DNA from: Pseudomonas sp. RIT623
GTDB lineage: Bacteria; Pseudomonadota; Gammaproteobacteria; Pseudomonadales; Pseudomonadaceae
Reading direction: 5' to 3'
Assembly (NCBI RefSeq): GCF_004519305.1
Contig: NZ_SOZA01000016.1
Coordinates: 1-64,000 of the forward strand
Length of the DNA stretch: 64,000 nucleotides
The position numbers and the translations under genes are program-made. Under the pieces are notes generated by a model that had not been told where the DNA came from, searched no databases, and saw nothing but the letters and a program-made list of their open reading frames with translations. Every line of letters begins with the position of its first letter. Position 1 is the stretch's first letter. Below, in pieces: positions 26,195-40,199 of the stretch.

Positions 26195-26872
26195 ATGAAA
26201 TTGCTGGTGGTCGAGGATGAGGCGCTGCTGCGGCATCACCTATATACCCGCCTCGGCGAAGGCGGCCATGTGGTGCAGGCGGTGGCCAATGCCGAAGAAG
26301 CCTTGTACCAGGCCGAACAGTACAACCACGACCTGGCGGTGATCGACTTGGGCCTGCCGGGCATGAGCGGGCTCGACCTGATTCGCCAGTTGCGCAACCT
26401 TGGGCAGACTTTCCCCATCCTGATTCTCACCGCCCGCGGCAACTGGCAGGACAAGGTCGAAGGCCTGGCCGCTGGTGCCGACGACTATGTGGTCAAGCCG
26501 TTTCAGTTCGAAGAGCTGGAGGCGCGCCTGAACGCCTTGCTCCGTCGTTCCAGCGGTTTCACCCAGTCGACCATCGCCGCCGGCCCGCTGGTGCTCGACC
26601 TCAACCGCAAGCAGGCGACGCTGGACGAGCAGCCACTGGCGCTAACCGCCTACGAATACCGCATTCTCGAATACCTCATGCGTCACCACCAGCAGGTGGT
26701 AGCCAAGGACCGCTTGATGGAGCAACTGTACCCGGATGACGAGGAGCGCGACCCCAACGTCATCGAAGTGCTGGTCGGTCGCCTGCGGCGCAAGCTCGAG
26801 GGCGACAATGGCTTCAAGCCGATCGACACCGTGCGTGGCCTGGGTTACCTGTTCACCGAGCGCTGCCGGTGA
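26195..26872 (+). CDS. phoP: response regulator PhoP
   Basis: A 225-residue OmpR-family regulator. The receiver has VEDEA, phospho-acceptor Asp51 (LAVIDLGLPGMSG) and Lys in VVKPFQFEELEARLNALLRR. The DNA-binding winged helix ends in VIEVLVGRLRRKLEG...IDTVRGLGYLF. It controls low-Mg2+ and cationic-peptide resistance genes, including oprH. AAGGAG lies 7 nt before the ATG. The stop overlaps the phoQ GTG start by 4 bp. Confidence 0.93.
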   Translation: MKLLVVEDEALLRHHLYTRLGEGGHVVQAVANAEEALYQAEQYNHDLAVIDLGLPGMSGLDLIRQLRNLGQTFPILILTARGNWQDKVEGLAAGADDYVVKPFQFEELEARLNALLRRSSGFTQSTIAAGPLVLDLNRKQATLDEQPLALTAYEYRILEYLMRHHQQVVAKDRLMEQLYPDDEERDPNVIEVLVGRLRRKLEGDNGFKPIDTVRGLGYLFTERCR

Positions 26873-28209
26873 TCCGCTCCCTGCGGGTGCGCCTGATGCT
26901 GGCGGCGGCGCTGCTGGCGTTGCTGTTCATGCTGGCGCTGCTGCCGGCGTTGCAGAAGGCCTTCAGCCTGGCGTTGCAGGAGTCGATCGAGCAGCGCCTG
27001 GCCTCGGACGTGACCACCTTGATCTCAGCCGCGCGCATCGAAAACGGCCAGTTGCAGATGCCGGCGCTGCTGCCGGACGAGCGCTACAACCTGCCCTATA
27101 CCGGCCTGCTCGGCTACATCTTCGACCGCCAGGGCACCTTGGTGTGGCAGTCGCGGGCCACGCGCAACCGCAACATCAACTACCACCCGCGCTATGACGG
27201 GCGCGGCAACGAATTCGCGCGCATCCACCAGGACGATGGCGAGGAGTTCTTCGTCTATGACGTCGAGGTCAAGCTGCTGGGCGGCAAGAGCGCGGCGTTC
27301 AGCATCGTTGCCCTGCAGCCGTTGCGCGAGTACCAGGACACCCTCAATGGCCTGCGCGAAAAGCTCTATTTCGGTTTTGGCGCGGCGTTGCTGGCGTTGA
27401 TGGTGCTGCTGTGGGCCGGCCTGACCTGGGGCCTGCGCTCGCTGCGCCGGCTCAGTTCCGAGCTGGATGAGGTGGAAAGCGGCGCCCGTGACGATCTGAG
27501 CCGCGAACACCCGCGCGAGCTGCTGCGCCTGACCGGCTCGCTCAACCGCTTGCTGCACAGCGAGCGCGAGCAACGTCAGCGTTACCGCGATTCGCTCGAT
27601 GACCTGGCCCACAGCCTGAAGACCCCACTGGCCGTGTTGCAGGGGGTGGGCGAGAGCCTGGAGCACGGTGATCGCGAGCAGGCGCGGGTGCTGCAGAGCC
27701 AGATCGAACGCATGAGCCAGCAGATCGACTACCAGTTGCAGCGCGCCAGCCTGCGCAAGAGTGGCCTGGTGCGCCACCAGGTCGAGCTCAAGCCACTGCT
27801 CGACAGCCTGTGCAGCACCTTGGCCAAGGTGTACCGCGACAAGCAGGTGCTGGTCAGCCTCGAGGTAGCGGATCAGGCGCGGGTGCCGATGGAGCAGGGG
27901 GCCTTGCTGGAGCTGCTTGGCAACCTGCTGGAGAACGCCTACCGGCTATGCCTGGGGCAGGTGCGGGTGCGCCTGCATGAGGCGCCGGGGCAGCTGGCGC
28001 TGTGGATCGAGGACGATGGCCCGGGCGTGCCGCTTGACCAGCGCGAGCGCATTCTCGAACGCGGCGAGCGGCTGGACCGCCAGCACCCCGGACAAGGGAT
28101 CGGCCTGGCGGTGGTCAAGGACATCATCGACAGCTATGACGCCGAGTTGAGCCTGGGCGACTCCGAATTGGGCGGGGCTGCGTTCCGCATCGCTTTCCGG
28201 CTCGATTGA
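26869..28209 (+). CDS. phoQ: sensor histidine kinase PhoQ
   Basis: A 446-residue Mg2+-sensing kinase. TM1 is at about 9-30, an acidic periplasmic sensor (IHQDDGEEFFVYDVEV) follows, and TM2 is at about 168-188. Then come HAMP, His248 in DDLAHSLKTPLAVLQ and a HATPase_c domain with NLLENAYRLC, EDDGPGVP and GQGIGLAVV. It begins with GTG inside the phoP stop (GTGA). The gene is the third in the oprH-phoP-phoQ unit. A REP pair follows it. Confidence 0.93.
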   Translation: MIRSLRVRLMLAAALLALLFMLALLPALQKAFSLALQESIEQRLASDVTTLISAARIENGQLQMPALLPDERYNLPYTGLLGYIFDRQGTLVWQSRATRNRNINYHPRYDGRGNEFARIHQDDGEEFFVYDVEVKLLGGKSAAFSIVALQPLREYQDTLNGLREKLYFGFGAALLALMVLLWAGLTWGLRSLRRLSSELDEVESGARDDLSREHPRELLRLTGSLNRLLHSEREQRQRYRDSLDDLAHSLKTPLAVLQGVGESLEHGDREQARVLQSQIERMSQQIDYQLQRASLRKSGLVRHQVELKPLLDSLCSTLAKVYRDKQVLVSLEVADQARVPMEQGALLELLGNLLENAYRLCLGQVRVRLHEAPGQLALWIEDDGPGVPLDQRERILERGERLDRQHPGQGIGLAVVKDIIDSYDAELSLGDSELGGAAFRIAFRLD

Positions 28210-28223
28210 AATCGCGCAAGACT

Positions 28224-28310
28224 TGTAGGAGCGGCTTTAGCCGCGATCACCGGCCCAGCCGGGGCCATGCACCGCGTCGCTGGCTTCGCGGCTGAAGCGG
28301 CCCCTACAGG
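28224..28310. repeat. REP inverted pair after phoQ
   Basis: TGTAGGAGCGGCTTTAGCCGCG faces CGCGGCTGAAGCGGCCCCTACAGG across about 40 nt. It separates phoQ from the dctA control region. Confidence 0.8.
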
Positions 28311-28320
28311 ATGCGCGCTG

Positions 28321-28366
28321 GGCGGAAATCCGCCAACCTGCCCTGTACGATTTCCGCCATCAGGCG
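28321..28366 (+). promoter_or_regulatory. candidate DctD enhancer sites upstream of dctA
   Basis: GGCGGAAATCCGCC (28321-28334) and GGCGGGAATCCGCC (28353-28366) are palindromes spaced exactly 32 bp centre to centre. A half-site, TTCCGCC, lies between them. They sit about 100-130 bp upstream of a sigma-54 promoter, as expected for a bacterial enhancer-binding protein such as DctD. Confidence 0.65.
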
Positions 28367-28425
28367 GGAATCCGCCATTTCCTACCGGCTTTTGCGCCCC
28401 GTCCCGGGGCATTCATACCCTGTAA

Positions 28426-29925
<1,500 letters not shown>

Positions 29926-29941
29926 GCGACGTGTGAAATGC

Positions 29942-29971
29942 ACAAAGGCGACCTGCGGGTCGCCTTTTTTG
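29942..29971 (+). terminator. dctA rho-independent terminator
   Basis: Stem AAAGGCGACC / GGTCGCCTTT with loop TGCG is followed by further T. Confidence 0.92.
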
Positions 29972-29989
29972 TACCGCTGTCCCGCGATC

Positions 29990-30076
29990 CGTAGGAGCCA
30001 GCCTTGCTGGCGAACCAGGCGCCGCGATGGATGGCACCGGCTGTGCCGGTGTTCGCCAGCAAGGCCGGCTTCTACG
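29990..30076. repeat. REP inverted pair
   Basis: GTAGGAGCCAGCCTTGCTGGCGAAC is mirrored by GTTCGCCAGCAAGGCCGGCTTCTAC. It fills the space between convergent dctA and sprT. Confidence 0.85.
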
Positions 30077-30097
30077 ACGATCGTGGCTGCCCTATGA

Positions 30098-30592
30098 CTA
30101 CTCGACCCGGGTCTCGCCGCTGTACACCAGAATCTCCCGACAGCGCCGGCACAGGTAGCGCCGCCCCTGGCGCACCAGCTTGTGGCGCTGGGCAGTGAAC
30201 GGGAAATCGCTTTGCGGGCACGGACAGCGGTAGATGTAGCGTGTCGCCACGCGCCGCTGCACTTCGTAGTTGTGGCAGCGGTTCGGCGGCAGCTCGTACA
30301 CCCCGCGCATGATCAACTGCCATTCCTCGCCATGGGCCTGGATACGCTCACCAAACAGCTGGTGGGCAACCAGGTGGGCGACCTCGTGGGCCACGGTCTG
30401 GCGCAGGAAGTCTTCGGCGTTTTCGCGGTACAACTGCAGGTTGAAGCGCAGCAGGTTCTCGTGCAGGTGGGCGACGCCGGCTTTCTGCCCGCGCAACTTG
30501 AAGCTGACTTGCGGGCGCGGGAAGGGGCGTTTGAAGAAGGCTTCGGCTTGCTGGTAACAGGTTTCGACGCGTTGTTTGAGCAGCTCGGGCAT
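30098..30592 (-). CDS. sprT: SprT-like zinc metalloprotease-fold protein
   Basis: A 164-residue SprT-family protein with the zinc site HEVAH followed by a third ligand region (FGERIQAHGEEW) and a C-terminal zinc ribbon (CPC...CRRC). The ATG at 30592 (MPELLKQRVE) is favoured: AGGAG lies about 12 nt upstream, slightly far, whereas the ATG at 30619 has no site and adds nine atypical residues. The role of bacterial SprT is poorly known; eukaryotic Spartan cleaves DNA-protein crosslinks. Confidence 0.88.
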   Translation of the reverse strand: MPELLKQRVETCYQQAEAFFKRPFPRPQVSFKLRGQKAGVAHLHENLLRFNLQLYRENAEDFLRQTVAHEVAHLVAHQLFGERIQAHGEEWQLIMRGVYELPPNRCHNYEVQRRVATRYIYRCPCPQSDFPFTAQRHKLVRQGRRYLCRRCREILVYSGETRVE

Positions 30593-30665
30593 GGCGGGGC
30601 AATTCTCCTGACCGGGCATTATGCCGCAAGCGCGACCCAGGCGCCGAACCGCTGGTCAACACGAA

Positions 30666-30690
30666 ACGAGGCCGCCTTGCGGCGGCCTCG
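30666..30690 (-). terminator. hairpin after the Yip1-family gene
   Basis: GAGGCCGCC / GGCGGCCTC with a 4-nt loop lies 27 bp past the stop of the minus-strand gene. Only GTTTC follows, so it is a weak terminator. Confidence 0.6.
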
Positions 30691-30716
30691 GCTTGATGCC
30701 CCAGTGTTGGTTCGAT

Positions 30717-31316
30717 CTAGTTGGTGTACACGGGCCCCACGCCCAGTCCCCAGATGATCACGGTCGCGGCCATGATCGCCACCAGAACCACGAGGCCCAC
30801 CGCCAGCACGGAGCTGGAGAACAGGAAGCCTTCATCCGACGGTATGTTCATGAAGGTCGGCAAGCCGACATACAGCAGGTACACGGTGTAGCAGATCGCC
30901 GCCGTGCCGATCAGCATGCCCAGCCACAGGTGCGGGTACAGCGCCGCAAGGCCGCCGATGAACAGCGGGGTGGCGGTGTAGGTGGCAAAGGCGATGCACT
31001 GCGCCATGCTCGGATTGGCGTCGTAGGTGCGGGCCATCCAGTGGATGAAGGCGCCCATCACCGCCACCCCGGCGAGCATCGCCAGGTACGACATGATGCT
31101 CATCCAGATCGCGCTTTCCATGGTCAGCATCACCGCCGGCCGGTCACCGATCACCCAGCCGACCTGGGTGGTGCCGATGAATGCCGAGACGGCGGGAATC
31201 GCCGCGAGGATCAGCGTGTGCGTCAGGTACATGTGGCTGATACTTTCTTCTTCGCCACGGATTTCCCGCCACTCCTGGTCGGGATGGGTAAACAGCCCCA
31301 CAACGTGATGAATCAT
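30717..31316 (-). CDS. Yip1-family inner membrane protein
   Basis: A 199-residue polytopic membrane protein (about five TM segments) with the Yip1-like N-terminus MIHHVVGLFTHPDQEWREIRGEE and the LPTFMNIPSDEGFLFSSSVLAVGLVV segment near the C-terminus. The ATG at 31316 has AGGAG 8 nt upstream. The frame stays open beyond it but without membrane or family features. The biological role is unknown. Confidence 0.82.
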   Translation of the reverse strand: MIHHVVGLFTHPDQEWREIRGEEESISHMYLTHTLILAAIPAVSAFIGTTQVGWVIGDRPAVMLTMESAIWMSIMSYLAMLAGVAVMGAFIHWMARTYDANPSMAQCIAFATYTATPLFIGGLAALYPHLWLGMLIGTAAICYTVYLLYVGLPTFMNIPSDEGFLFSSSVLAVGLVVLVAIMAATVIIWGLGVGPVYTN

Positions 31317-31530
31317 GCCGGTCACTCCTATTGGTTGCCAAACGCCCCCCAGATGGAGCGCCTGCGGCCCGAGGCCGAACACCGATGCAAGCGGTAATGT
31401 GGCCTTATGTCGCAGTATAGGAAGCCGTTCCCCGCATAAAACCAGCTTTTTAGAGCAAATTGCGCTGTCAGGCCCGGTGCTGATTCCCTTGAAGTCTTTA
31501 TCGGATTGGTCTACTGCCCCGCCTGGTTTG

Positions 31531-31540
31531 TGCGTAAAAT
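31531..31540 (+). promoter_or_regulatory. possible extended -10 promoter of ttcA
   Basis: TGCGTAAAAT is a TGn-like extended -10 with TAAAAT at 31535-31540, 36 bp before the ttcA ATG. No good -35 is seen. The remainder of 31317-31576 has no other recognisable element. Confidence 0.4.
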
Positions 31541-31576
31541 AGCCGCCTTTTGTCACACCTCGCGGATTCAAGCGCT

Positions 31577-32401
31577 ATGGGCACCCTCTCGGTCAACCAG
31601 AACAAACTGCAAAAACGCCTGCGTCGCCTCGCCGGCGAAGCCATCACCGACTTCAACATGATCGAGGATGGCGACAAGGTCATGGTCTGCCTGTCCGGCG
31701 GCAAGGACAGCTACACCATGCTCGACGTTCTGTTGCACCTGCAGAAGGTTGCGCCGATCAAGTTCGACATCGTCGCGGTGAACATGGACCAGAAGCAGCC
31801 GGGTTTCCCCGAGCACGTGCTGCCGGCCTACCTCAAGGAACTGGGCGTCGAGTACCACATCGTCGAGAAGGACACCTACTCGGTGGTCAAGGAGCTGGTG
31901 CCCGAGGGCAAGACCACCTGCTCGCTGTGCTCGCGCCTGCGCCGCGGCACCCTGTACACCTTCGCCGACGAGATCGGCGCGACCAAGATGGCCCTGGGGC
32001 ACCACCGCGACGACATCGTCGAGACCTTCTTCCTCAACATGTTCTTCAACGGCGCGCTCAAGGGCATGCCGCCGAAGCTGCGCGCCGACGACGGGCGCAA
32101 CGTGGTGATCCGCCCGCTGGCCTACTGCAGCGAGAAGGACATCCAGGCCTATTCGGACATGAAGGAGTTCCCGATCATCCCGTGCAACCTGTGCGGCTCG
32201 CAGGAAAACCTGCAGCGCCAGGTGGTCAAGGACATGCTGGTGGAGTGGGAGCGCAAGCACCCAGGCCGCACCGAGAGCATCTTCCGCGCCCTGCAGAACG
32301 TCGCGCCGTCGCAGTTGGCCGACCGCAACCTGTTCGACTTCACCAGCCTGAAGATCGACGAGAGCGCCACCCCGCGCTTCCTCGACGTGTTGAACATCTG
32401 A
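31577..32401 (+). CDS. ttcA: tRNA 2-thiocytidine(32) synthetase TtcA
   Basis: A 274-residue PP-loop ATPase that thiolates cytidine 32 of certain tRNAs using a 4Fe-4S cluster. The PP-loop SGGKDS is at 40-45. Cluster cysteines are in CSLC, and a further CxxC is in [23 protein letters not shown] is also typical. The ATG at 31577 ([11 protein letters not shown]) gives the normal length; the TTG at 31550 is an unneeded alternative. The tag-like gene follows 4 bp after the stop. Confidence 0.93.
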   Translation: MGTLSVNQNKLQKRLRRLAGEAITDFNMIEDGDKVMVCLSGGKDSYTMLDVLLHLQKVAPIKFDIVAVNMDQKQPGFPEHVLPAYLKELGVEYHIVEKDTYSVVKELVPEGKTTCSLCSRLRRGTLYTFADEIGATKMALGHHRDDIVETFFLNMFFNGALKGMPPKLRADDGRNVVIRPLAYCSEKDIQAYSDMKEFPIIPCNLCGSQENLQRQVVKDMLVEWERKHPGRTESIFRALQNVAPSQLADRNLFDFTSLKIDESATPRFLDVLNI

Positions 32402-32405
32402 CCTT

Positions 32406-33077
32406 ATGCGCGACTACCAGTGGTTGCATGAGTACTGCCTGAACCGCTTCGGTTCGGCCCAGGCGCTGGAAGCCTTCCTGCCGCAGCCGCGCACAGCCGC
32501 GCAGCTGCGCGACATCACCGACGACCGCTACCTGTCGACCCTGGCCCTGCGCGTTTTCCGCGCCGGGCTCAAGCACAGCCTGGTGGATGCCAAGTGGCCG
32601 GCGTTCGAGCAGGTGTTCTTTGGCTTCGACCCGGAGAAAGTGGTGCTGATGGGCGCCGAGCACCTGGAGCGGCTGATGCAGGACGAGCGCATCATCCGCC
32701 ACCTGGGCAAGCTCAAGAGCGTGCCGCGCAATGCGCAAATGATCCTCGACGTGGCGAAGGAGAAGGGCAGTTTCGGCGCGCTCATCGCCGACTGGCCCGA
32801 GACCGATATCGTCGGGCTGTGGAAATACCTGGCCAAGCATGGCAACCAGCTGGGCGGACTATCGGCTCCGCGTTTCCTGCGCATGGTCGGCAAGGACACC
32901 TTCATCCCCACCGACGACATGGCCGCCGCGTTGATCGCGCAGAAGATCATCGACAAGCCACCGACCAGCCTGCGCGACCTGGCACTGGTGCAGCAGGCGT
33001 TCAACCAGTGGCATGCCGAAAGCGGGCGGCCGCTGTGCCAGCTGTCGGTGATGCTGGCGCATACCGTCAACCATTGA
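32406..33077 (+). CDS. DNA-3-methyladenine glycosylase I-like protein
   Basis: A 223-residue helix-hairpin-helix glycosylase-superfamily protein. FEQVFFGFDPEKVVLM and ERIIRHLGKLKSVPRNAQMILDV correspond to the Tag family core (the catalytic-region segment FDxxKVA...DxxIIRN-KIxA). The N- and C-terminal zinc ligands of E. coli Tag (Cys4, His17, His175, Cys179) are not evident, so it is a divergent subgroup and base-excision activity is unproven. It is almost certainly co-transcribed with ttcA. Confidence 0.75.
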   Translation: MRDYQWLHEYCLNRFGSAQALEAFLPQPRTAAQLRDITDDRYLSTLALRVFRAGLKHSLVDAKWPAFEQVFFGFDPEKVVLMGAEHLERLMQDERIIRHLGKLKSVPRNAQMILDVAKEKGSFGALIADWPETDIVGLWKYLAKHGNQLGGLSAPRFLRMVGKDTFIPTDDMAAALIAQKIIDKPPTSLRDLALVQQAFNQWHAESGRPLCQLSVMLAHTVNH

Positions 33078-33083
33078 GATCGC

Positions 33084-33104
33084 CGGGGCCGCAACGCGGC
33101 CCCG
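33084..33104. terminator. hairpin between convergent genes
   Basis: CGGGGCCGC-AAC-GCGGCCCCG, a 9-bp perfect stem, separates the tag-like gene and the DUF2069 gene, which converge. There is no clear T-tract. Confidence 0.5.
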
Positions 33105-33110
33105 ATACGT

Positions 33111-34472
<1,362 letters not shown>

Positions 34473-34558
34473 GACGGGTCGCATCCAGCTGGGTGTGGCG
34501 GCTATTCTAACCGCAGCGACCGACTTCAATGCTTGAAAACTTCGAGAAGGATTGACCC

Positions 34559-35026
34559 ATGGCAAGGCGTTTGGCAGCTGCACTGGCCATCACCGCGAGC
34601 CTGCTGCTCGGCGGCTGCGGTGCGGACTACGGCGTGGACCAGCACGGCAATACGGTGAAGGCCGAACAGGTCGAGGGGCACTGGCTGGTGCTCAACTACT
34701 GGGCCGAATGGTGCGGCCCGTGCCGTACCGAAATCCCCGAGCTCAATGCGGCGGCGAAGCAGTGGGATGCCCAGGGCATCAAGGTGCTGGGGGTGAACTT
34801 CGATGGCTTGCAAGGCGCGGACCTCAAGGCCGCCGCCGAGACCCTCGGGATTGGCTTCACCGTGCTGGCGCAAGACCCGGCCGAGCGTTACGAGCTGCCG
34901 CGCAGCGAGGCGTTGCCGGTGACCTACATCATCGACGACAAGGGCAAGGTGCGTGAGCAGTTGATGGGTGAGCAGACGCTCGAGGGGTTGCAGGCGAAGA
35001 TCAAGGCTTTGAAAGGCGGCGCCTGA
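34559..35026 (+). CDS. TlpA-like thioredoxin lipoprotein
   Basis: A 155-residue exported thioredoxin-fold protein. The lipobox LLGGC gives lipid-modified Cys19. The redox motif WAEWCGPC and the cis-Pro region EALPVTYIID follow. It probably acts as a periplasmic, membrane-anchored thiol oxidoreductase. AAGGA precedes the ATG. It is divergent from arsC. Confidence 0.87.
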   Translation: MARRLAAALAITASLLLGGCGADYGVDQHGNTVKAEQVEGHWLVLNYWAEWCGPCRTEIPELNAAAKQWDAQGIKVLGVNFDGLQGADLKAAAETLGIGFTVLAQDPAERYELPRSEALPVTYIIDDKGKVREQLMGEQTLEGLQAKIKALKGGA

Positions 35027-35034
35027 TCGATCTT

Positions 35035-35154
35035 GGGGCTGCCTTGCAGCCCTATCGCGACACAAGGCCGCTCCTACAGGGGTTCGCATTCACCGGTAGG
35101 AGCGGACTTGCCGAGGCGTCGGACCGGCCGGAAAGGGCCGCAAAGCGGCCCCGG
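35035..35154. repeat. REP inverted pair
   Basis: GGGGCTGCCTTGCAGCCC...GACACAAGGCCGCTCCTACAGG faces CCGGTAGGAGCGGACTTGCC...GGGCCGCAAAGCGGCCCC. It lies between the convergent tlpA-like and META genes. Confidence 0.8.
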
Positions 35155-35160
35155 CACTTG

Positions 35161-35565
35161 TCAGCCTTCCTCTGGCCAGAACCGCAGTGGCTTGCCCTCG
35201 GCCGGCCAGAAGCGGATCTGCTCGATTGGCGACACATCCCAGCGCTGCACCGTCTCCAGCGCCTGCAGGAAGCGTTTTTCCTGGTCCATCAGCGCTGGCG
35301 CGCACAGCTTGCGGGTCTTGCCGACCTTGCCGAAGCTTAAGTGCTCGCCGTCCAGCGTATAGGGCGCGAACCAGTGGTTGCAGCCGGCATTGCCATAGGC
35401 ACGGCCATCGCTGGCCAGGGTCAGGGTCAGGTGGCTGTAGTCGATCAGCGGGCGTTCACCGATCCACTCCAATAGGTAGCTTTGCTCCTGCTGCAGCTTT
35501 GAAGGTTGTGACGCGCAGCCTATCAGGCCGGTGGCGATCAGCACGCCGGTCAGCAGTTGTTTCAC
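35161..35565 (-). CDS. META-domain lipoprotein
   Basis: A 134-residue lipoprotein (lipobox LIGC at Cys17) with a META/HslJ-like domain: LTLTLASDGRAYGNAGCNHWFAPYTLDGEHLSFGKVGKTRKLCAPALMDQEKRFLQAL. It starts with GTG directly after the TGA of the next gene upstream, so the two are translationally linked. The function is probably an outer-membrane or stress-related small lipoprotein. Confidence 0.85.
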   Translation of the reverse strand: MKQLLTGVLIATGLIGCASQPSKLQQEQSYLLEWIGERPLIDYSHLTLTLASDGRAYGNAGCNHWFAPYTLDGEHLSFGKVGKTRKLCAPALMDQEKRFLQALETVQRWDVSPIEQIRFWPAEGKPLRFWPEEG

Positions 35566-36000
35566 TCAGGCGCGCTCCTGGCACTGCGGGCACAGGTGCT
35601 TGTCGCCCTGGATGGCCCAGCCCAGCTCCTGGATACGGGCGGCGGCTGCCGGGGCGTGGCCCTTCTTGCCGAGCTTGGCCTCGGCGGCGAACTCGAAGTC
35701 CAGCACCGCGTCGCAGCCGTCGCACTTGACCTGCCACTGGTGGATTTCCAGCTCGTTGAACACCGGCCCCTGGGCCACGGCCACCCACTGCCCGGTGGGG
35801 TTGATCAGGTGGCGCACGCTGTCCACGGTCAGTCGCATGGACAGGGTTTTGCTGCCTTTGAGCGAAACCAGCAGCGCGTCGCCCTTCTGGATCGAGCCGC
35901 CGTTGCCGGTGACCTGGTAGCGGCCCGGTACCAGGGCGCGGCACTCGATCAAGGTGTGTTGCGGATTGAAAAGGGTGTAGCGGAAATCGTGTTCGACCAT
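35566..36000 (-). CDS. conserved hypothetical with two CxxC pairs
   Basis: A 144-residue soluble protein of unknown function. The N-terminal half (VEHDFRYTLFNPQHTLIECRALVPGRYQVTG) is beta-rich. CDGC at about 100-103 and CPQC near the C-terminus could form a zinc ribbon. The ATG at 36000 is chosen because the upstream frame is Pro/Arg-rich and not protein-like. It is directly coupled to the META gene. Confidence 0.7.
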   Translation of the reverse strand: MVEHDFRYTLFNPQHTLIECRALVPGRYQVTGNGGSIQKGDALLVSLKGSKTLSMRLTVDSVRHLINPTGQWVAVAQGPVFNELEIHQWQVKCDGCDAVLDFEFAAEAKLGKKGHAPAAAARIQELGWAIQGDKHLCPQCQERA

Positions 36001-36031
36001 GGGTCCTCCAGAAATGCCGCGTATCCTAGCA

Positions 36032-37021
36032 TCATCCCGTGACCAGATTCTGCGGATTGCCTGCCGCCCAGCGGGCGATGTTGTCCAGGGTGGTGGTGGC
36101 GATGGCATCCAGTGCCTCGCGGGTGAGAAATGCTTGGTGCGCGGTGACGATCACGTTGGGGAAGGTCAGCAGCCGCGCCAGCACGTCGTCCTGCAACGGC
36201 TGGTCGGAGCGGTCCTCGAAAAACAGTTGCGCCTCTTCTTCATACACATCCAGTCCCAGGTAGCCGAGCTGGCCGCTCTTGAGCGCGTCGATCAGCGCCG
36301 GGGTGTCGACCAGCGCGCCGCGACCGGTGTTGATGAGCATGGCGCCGGGTTGCAGCTGGGCCAGGCTCTGGGTGTTGATCAGGTGGCGGGTGTGCTCGGT
36401 CAGCGGGCAGTGCAGGCTGATGATCCGCGCTTCGCGCAGCAGCTCGGGCAGCGCCAGGTAGCGGGCGCCGAGGGCCAGCAGTTCGGGGTTGGGGCAGGGG
36501 TCGTAGGCCAGCAGCTGGCAGCCGAAACCGGCCATGATACGGGCGAAGGCGGCGCCGATCTGGCCGGTGCCGACCACGCCGACGGTCTTGCCATGCAGGT
36601 CGAAGCCGGTCAGCCCGTGCAGGGTGAAGTCGCCTTCGCGGGTGCGGTTGTAGGCCCGGTGCAGGCGCCGGTTGAGGGCCAGGATCAGGGCCACGGCGTG
36701 CTCGGCGACCGCGTGCGGCGAGTAGGCCGGCACCCGTACCACGGACAGTTTCAGGCGCTGCGCCGCGGCCAGGTCGACATGGTTGTAGCCGGCCGAGCGC
36801 AACGCCACCAGGCGCGTGCCGCCGGCGGCCAGGCGCTCGAGCACTGGGGCGTCGAGTTCGTCGTTGATGAAGGCGCAGACCACCTCGAAGCCCTTGGCCA
36901 GGGCGGCGGTGTCGAGGGTCAGGCGGGCTGCCTGGTAGTGCAGCTCCAGGGTGCCGCTCTGGGCGGCGTGGGTGAAGCTTTCCTGATCGTAGTGCTGGCT
37001 GCTGAACAACAGGGCGCGCAT
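36032..37021 (-). CDS. ldhA: D-lactate dehydrogenase (NAD, fermentative type)
   Basis: A 329-residue 2-hydroxyacid dehydrogenase that interconverts pyruvate and D-lactate with NADH. The Rossmann motif is GKTVGVVGTGQIGAAFARIM. The catalytic Arg, Glu and His lie in LRSAGYNHVDL, the GLDVYEEEAQLFFED segment and TAHQAFLTREALDAI. AAGGAA precedes the ATG at 37021. The ldhA-gacS pairing is conserved in Pseudomonas. Confidence 0.93.
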   Translation of the reverse strand: MRALLFSSQHYDQESFTHAAQSGTLELHYQAARLTLDTAALAKGFEVVCAFINDELDAPVLERLAAGGTRLVALRSAGYNHVDLAAAQRLKLSVVRVPAYSPHAVAEHAVALILALNRRLHRAYNRTREGDFTLHGLTGFDLHGKTVGVVGTGQIGAAFARIMAGFGCQLLAYDPCPNPELLALGARYLALPELLREARIISLHCPLTEHTRHLINTQSLAQLQPGAMLINTGRGALVDTPALIDALKSGQLGYLGLDVYEEEAQLFFEDRSDQPLQDDVLARLLTFPNVIVTAHQAFLTREALDAIATTTLDNIARWAAGNPQNLVTG

Positions 37022-37111
37022 GGTTGTGTTCCTTTCATGAGACCGTTGCCAGTCTAGGCCAGTGGGCCGGCTCGGTATTGATCTGCGCGGCTTTGTGGTG
37101 TTGGCGTTCCA

Positions 37112-37199
37112 GTGTAGGAGCCCGCTGTGCTGGCGAAGCTGTCTGATCAGGTATTCGCCTCGCCTGCTTCGCCGGCAAGGCCGGCTCCCACGGACCCAG
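37112..37199. repeat. imperfect REP pair between ldhA and gacS
   Basis: TGTAGGAGCCCGCTGTGCTGGCG is mirrored imperfectly by CGCCGGCAAGGCCGGCTCCCACGG. Confidence 0.6.
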
Positions 37200-37209
37200 A
37201 CGACGGCGG

Positions 37210-39966
<2,757 letters not shown>

Positions 39967-40199
39967 ACCTCTCTCCTGTCATGTGCTTAAGGGCGCGGTT
40001 CGCGCTTCAGGCGGAACGTTACTCCGGGTAGGGGGGCAATGCACCCATTTGTGTTTGATTTTGTTTCAAGAAGGCCTGGTGTGGGCCTGTTTCTCACGTG
40101 TGCGCCGGATGTGTCCTACGTGGCGCCGGTCGTACTGTGGTTGCTTGCCGTTGGCGCTTGTCGAATAATCGCGTAATTGAGAATTGATGGCAGTTGCCA

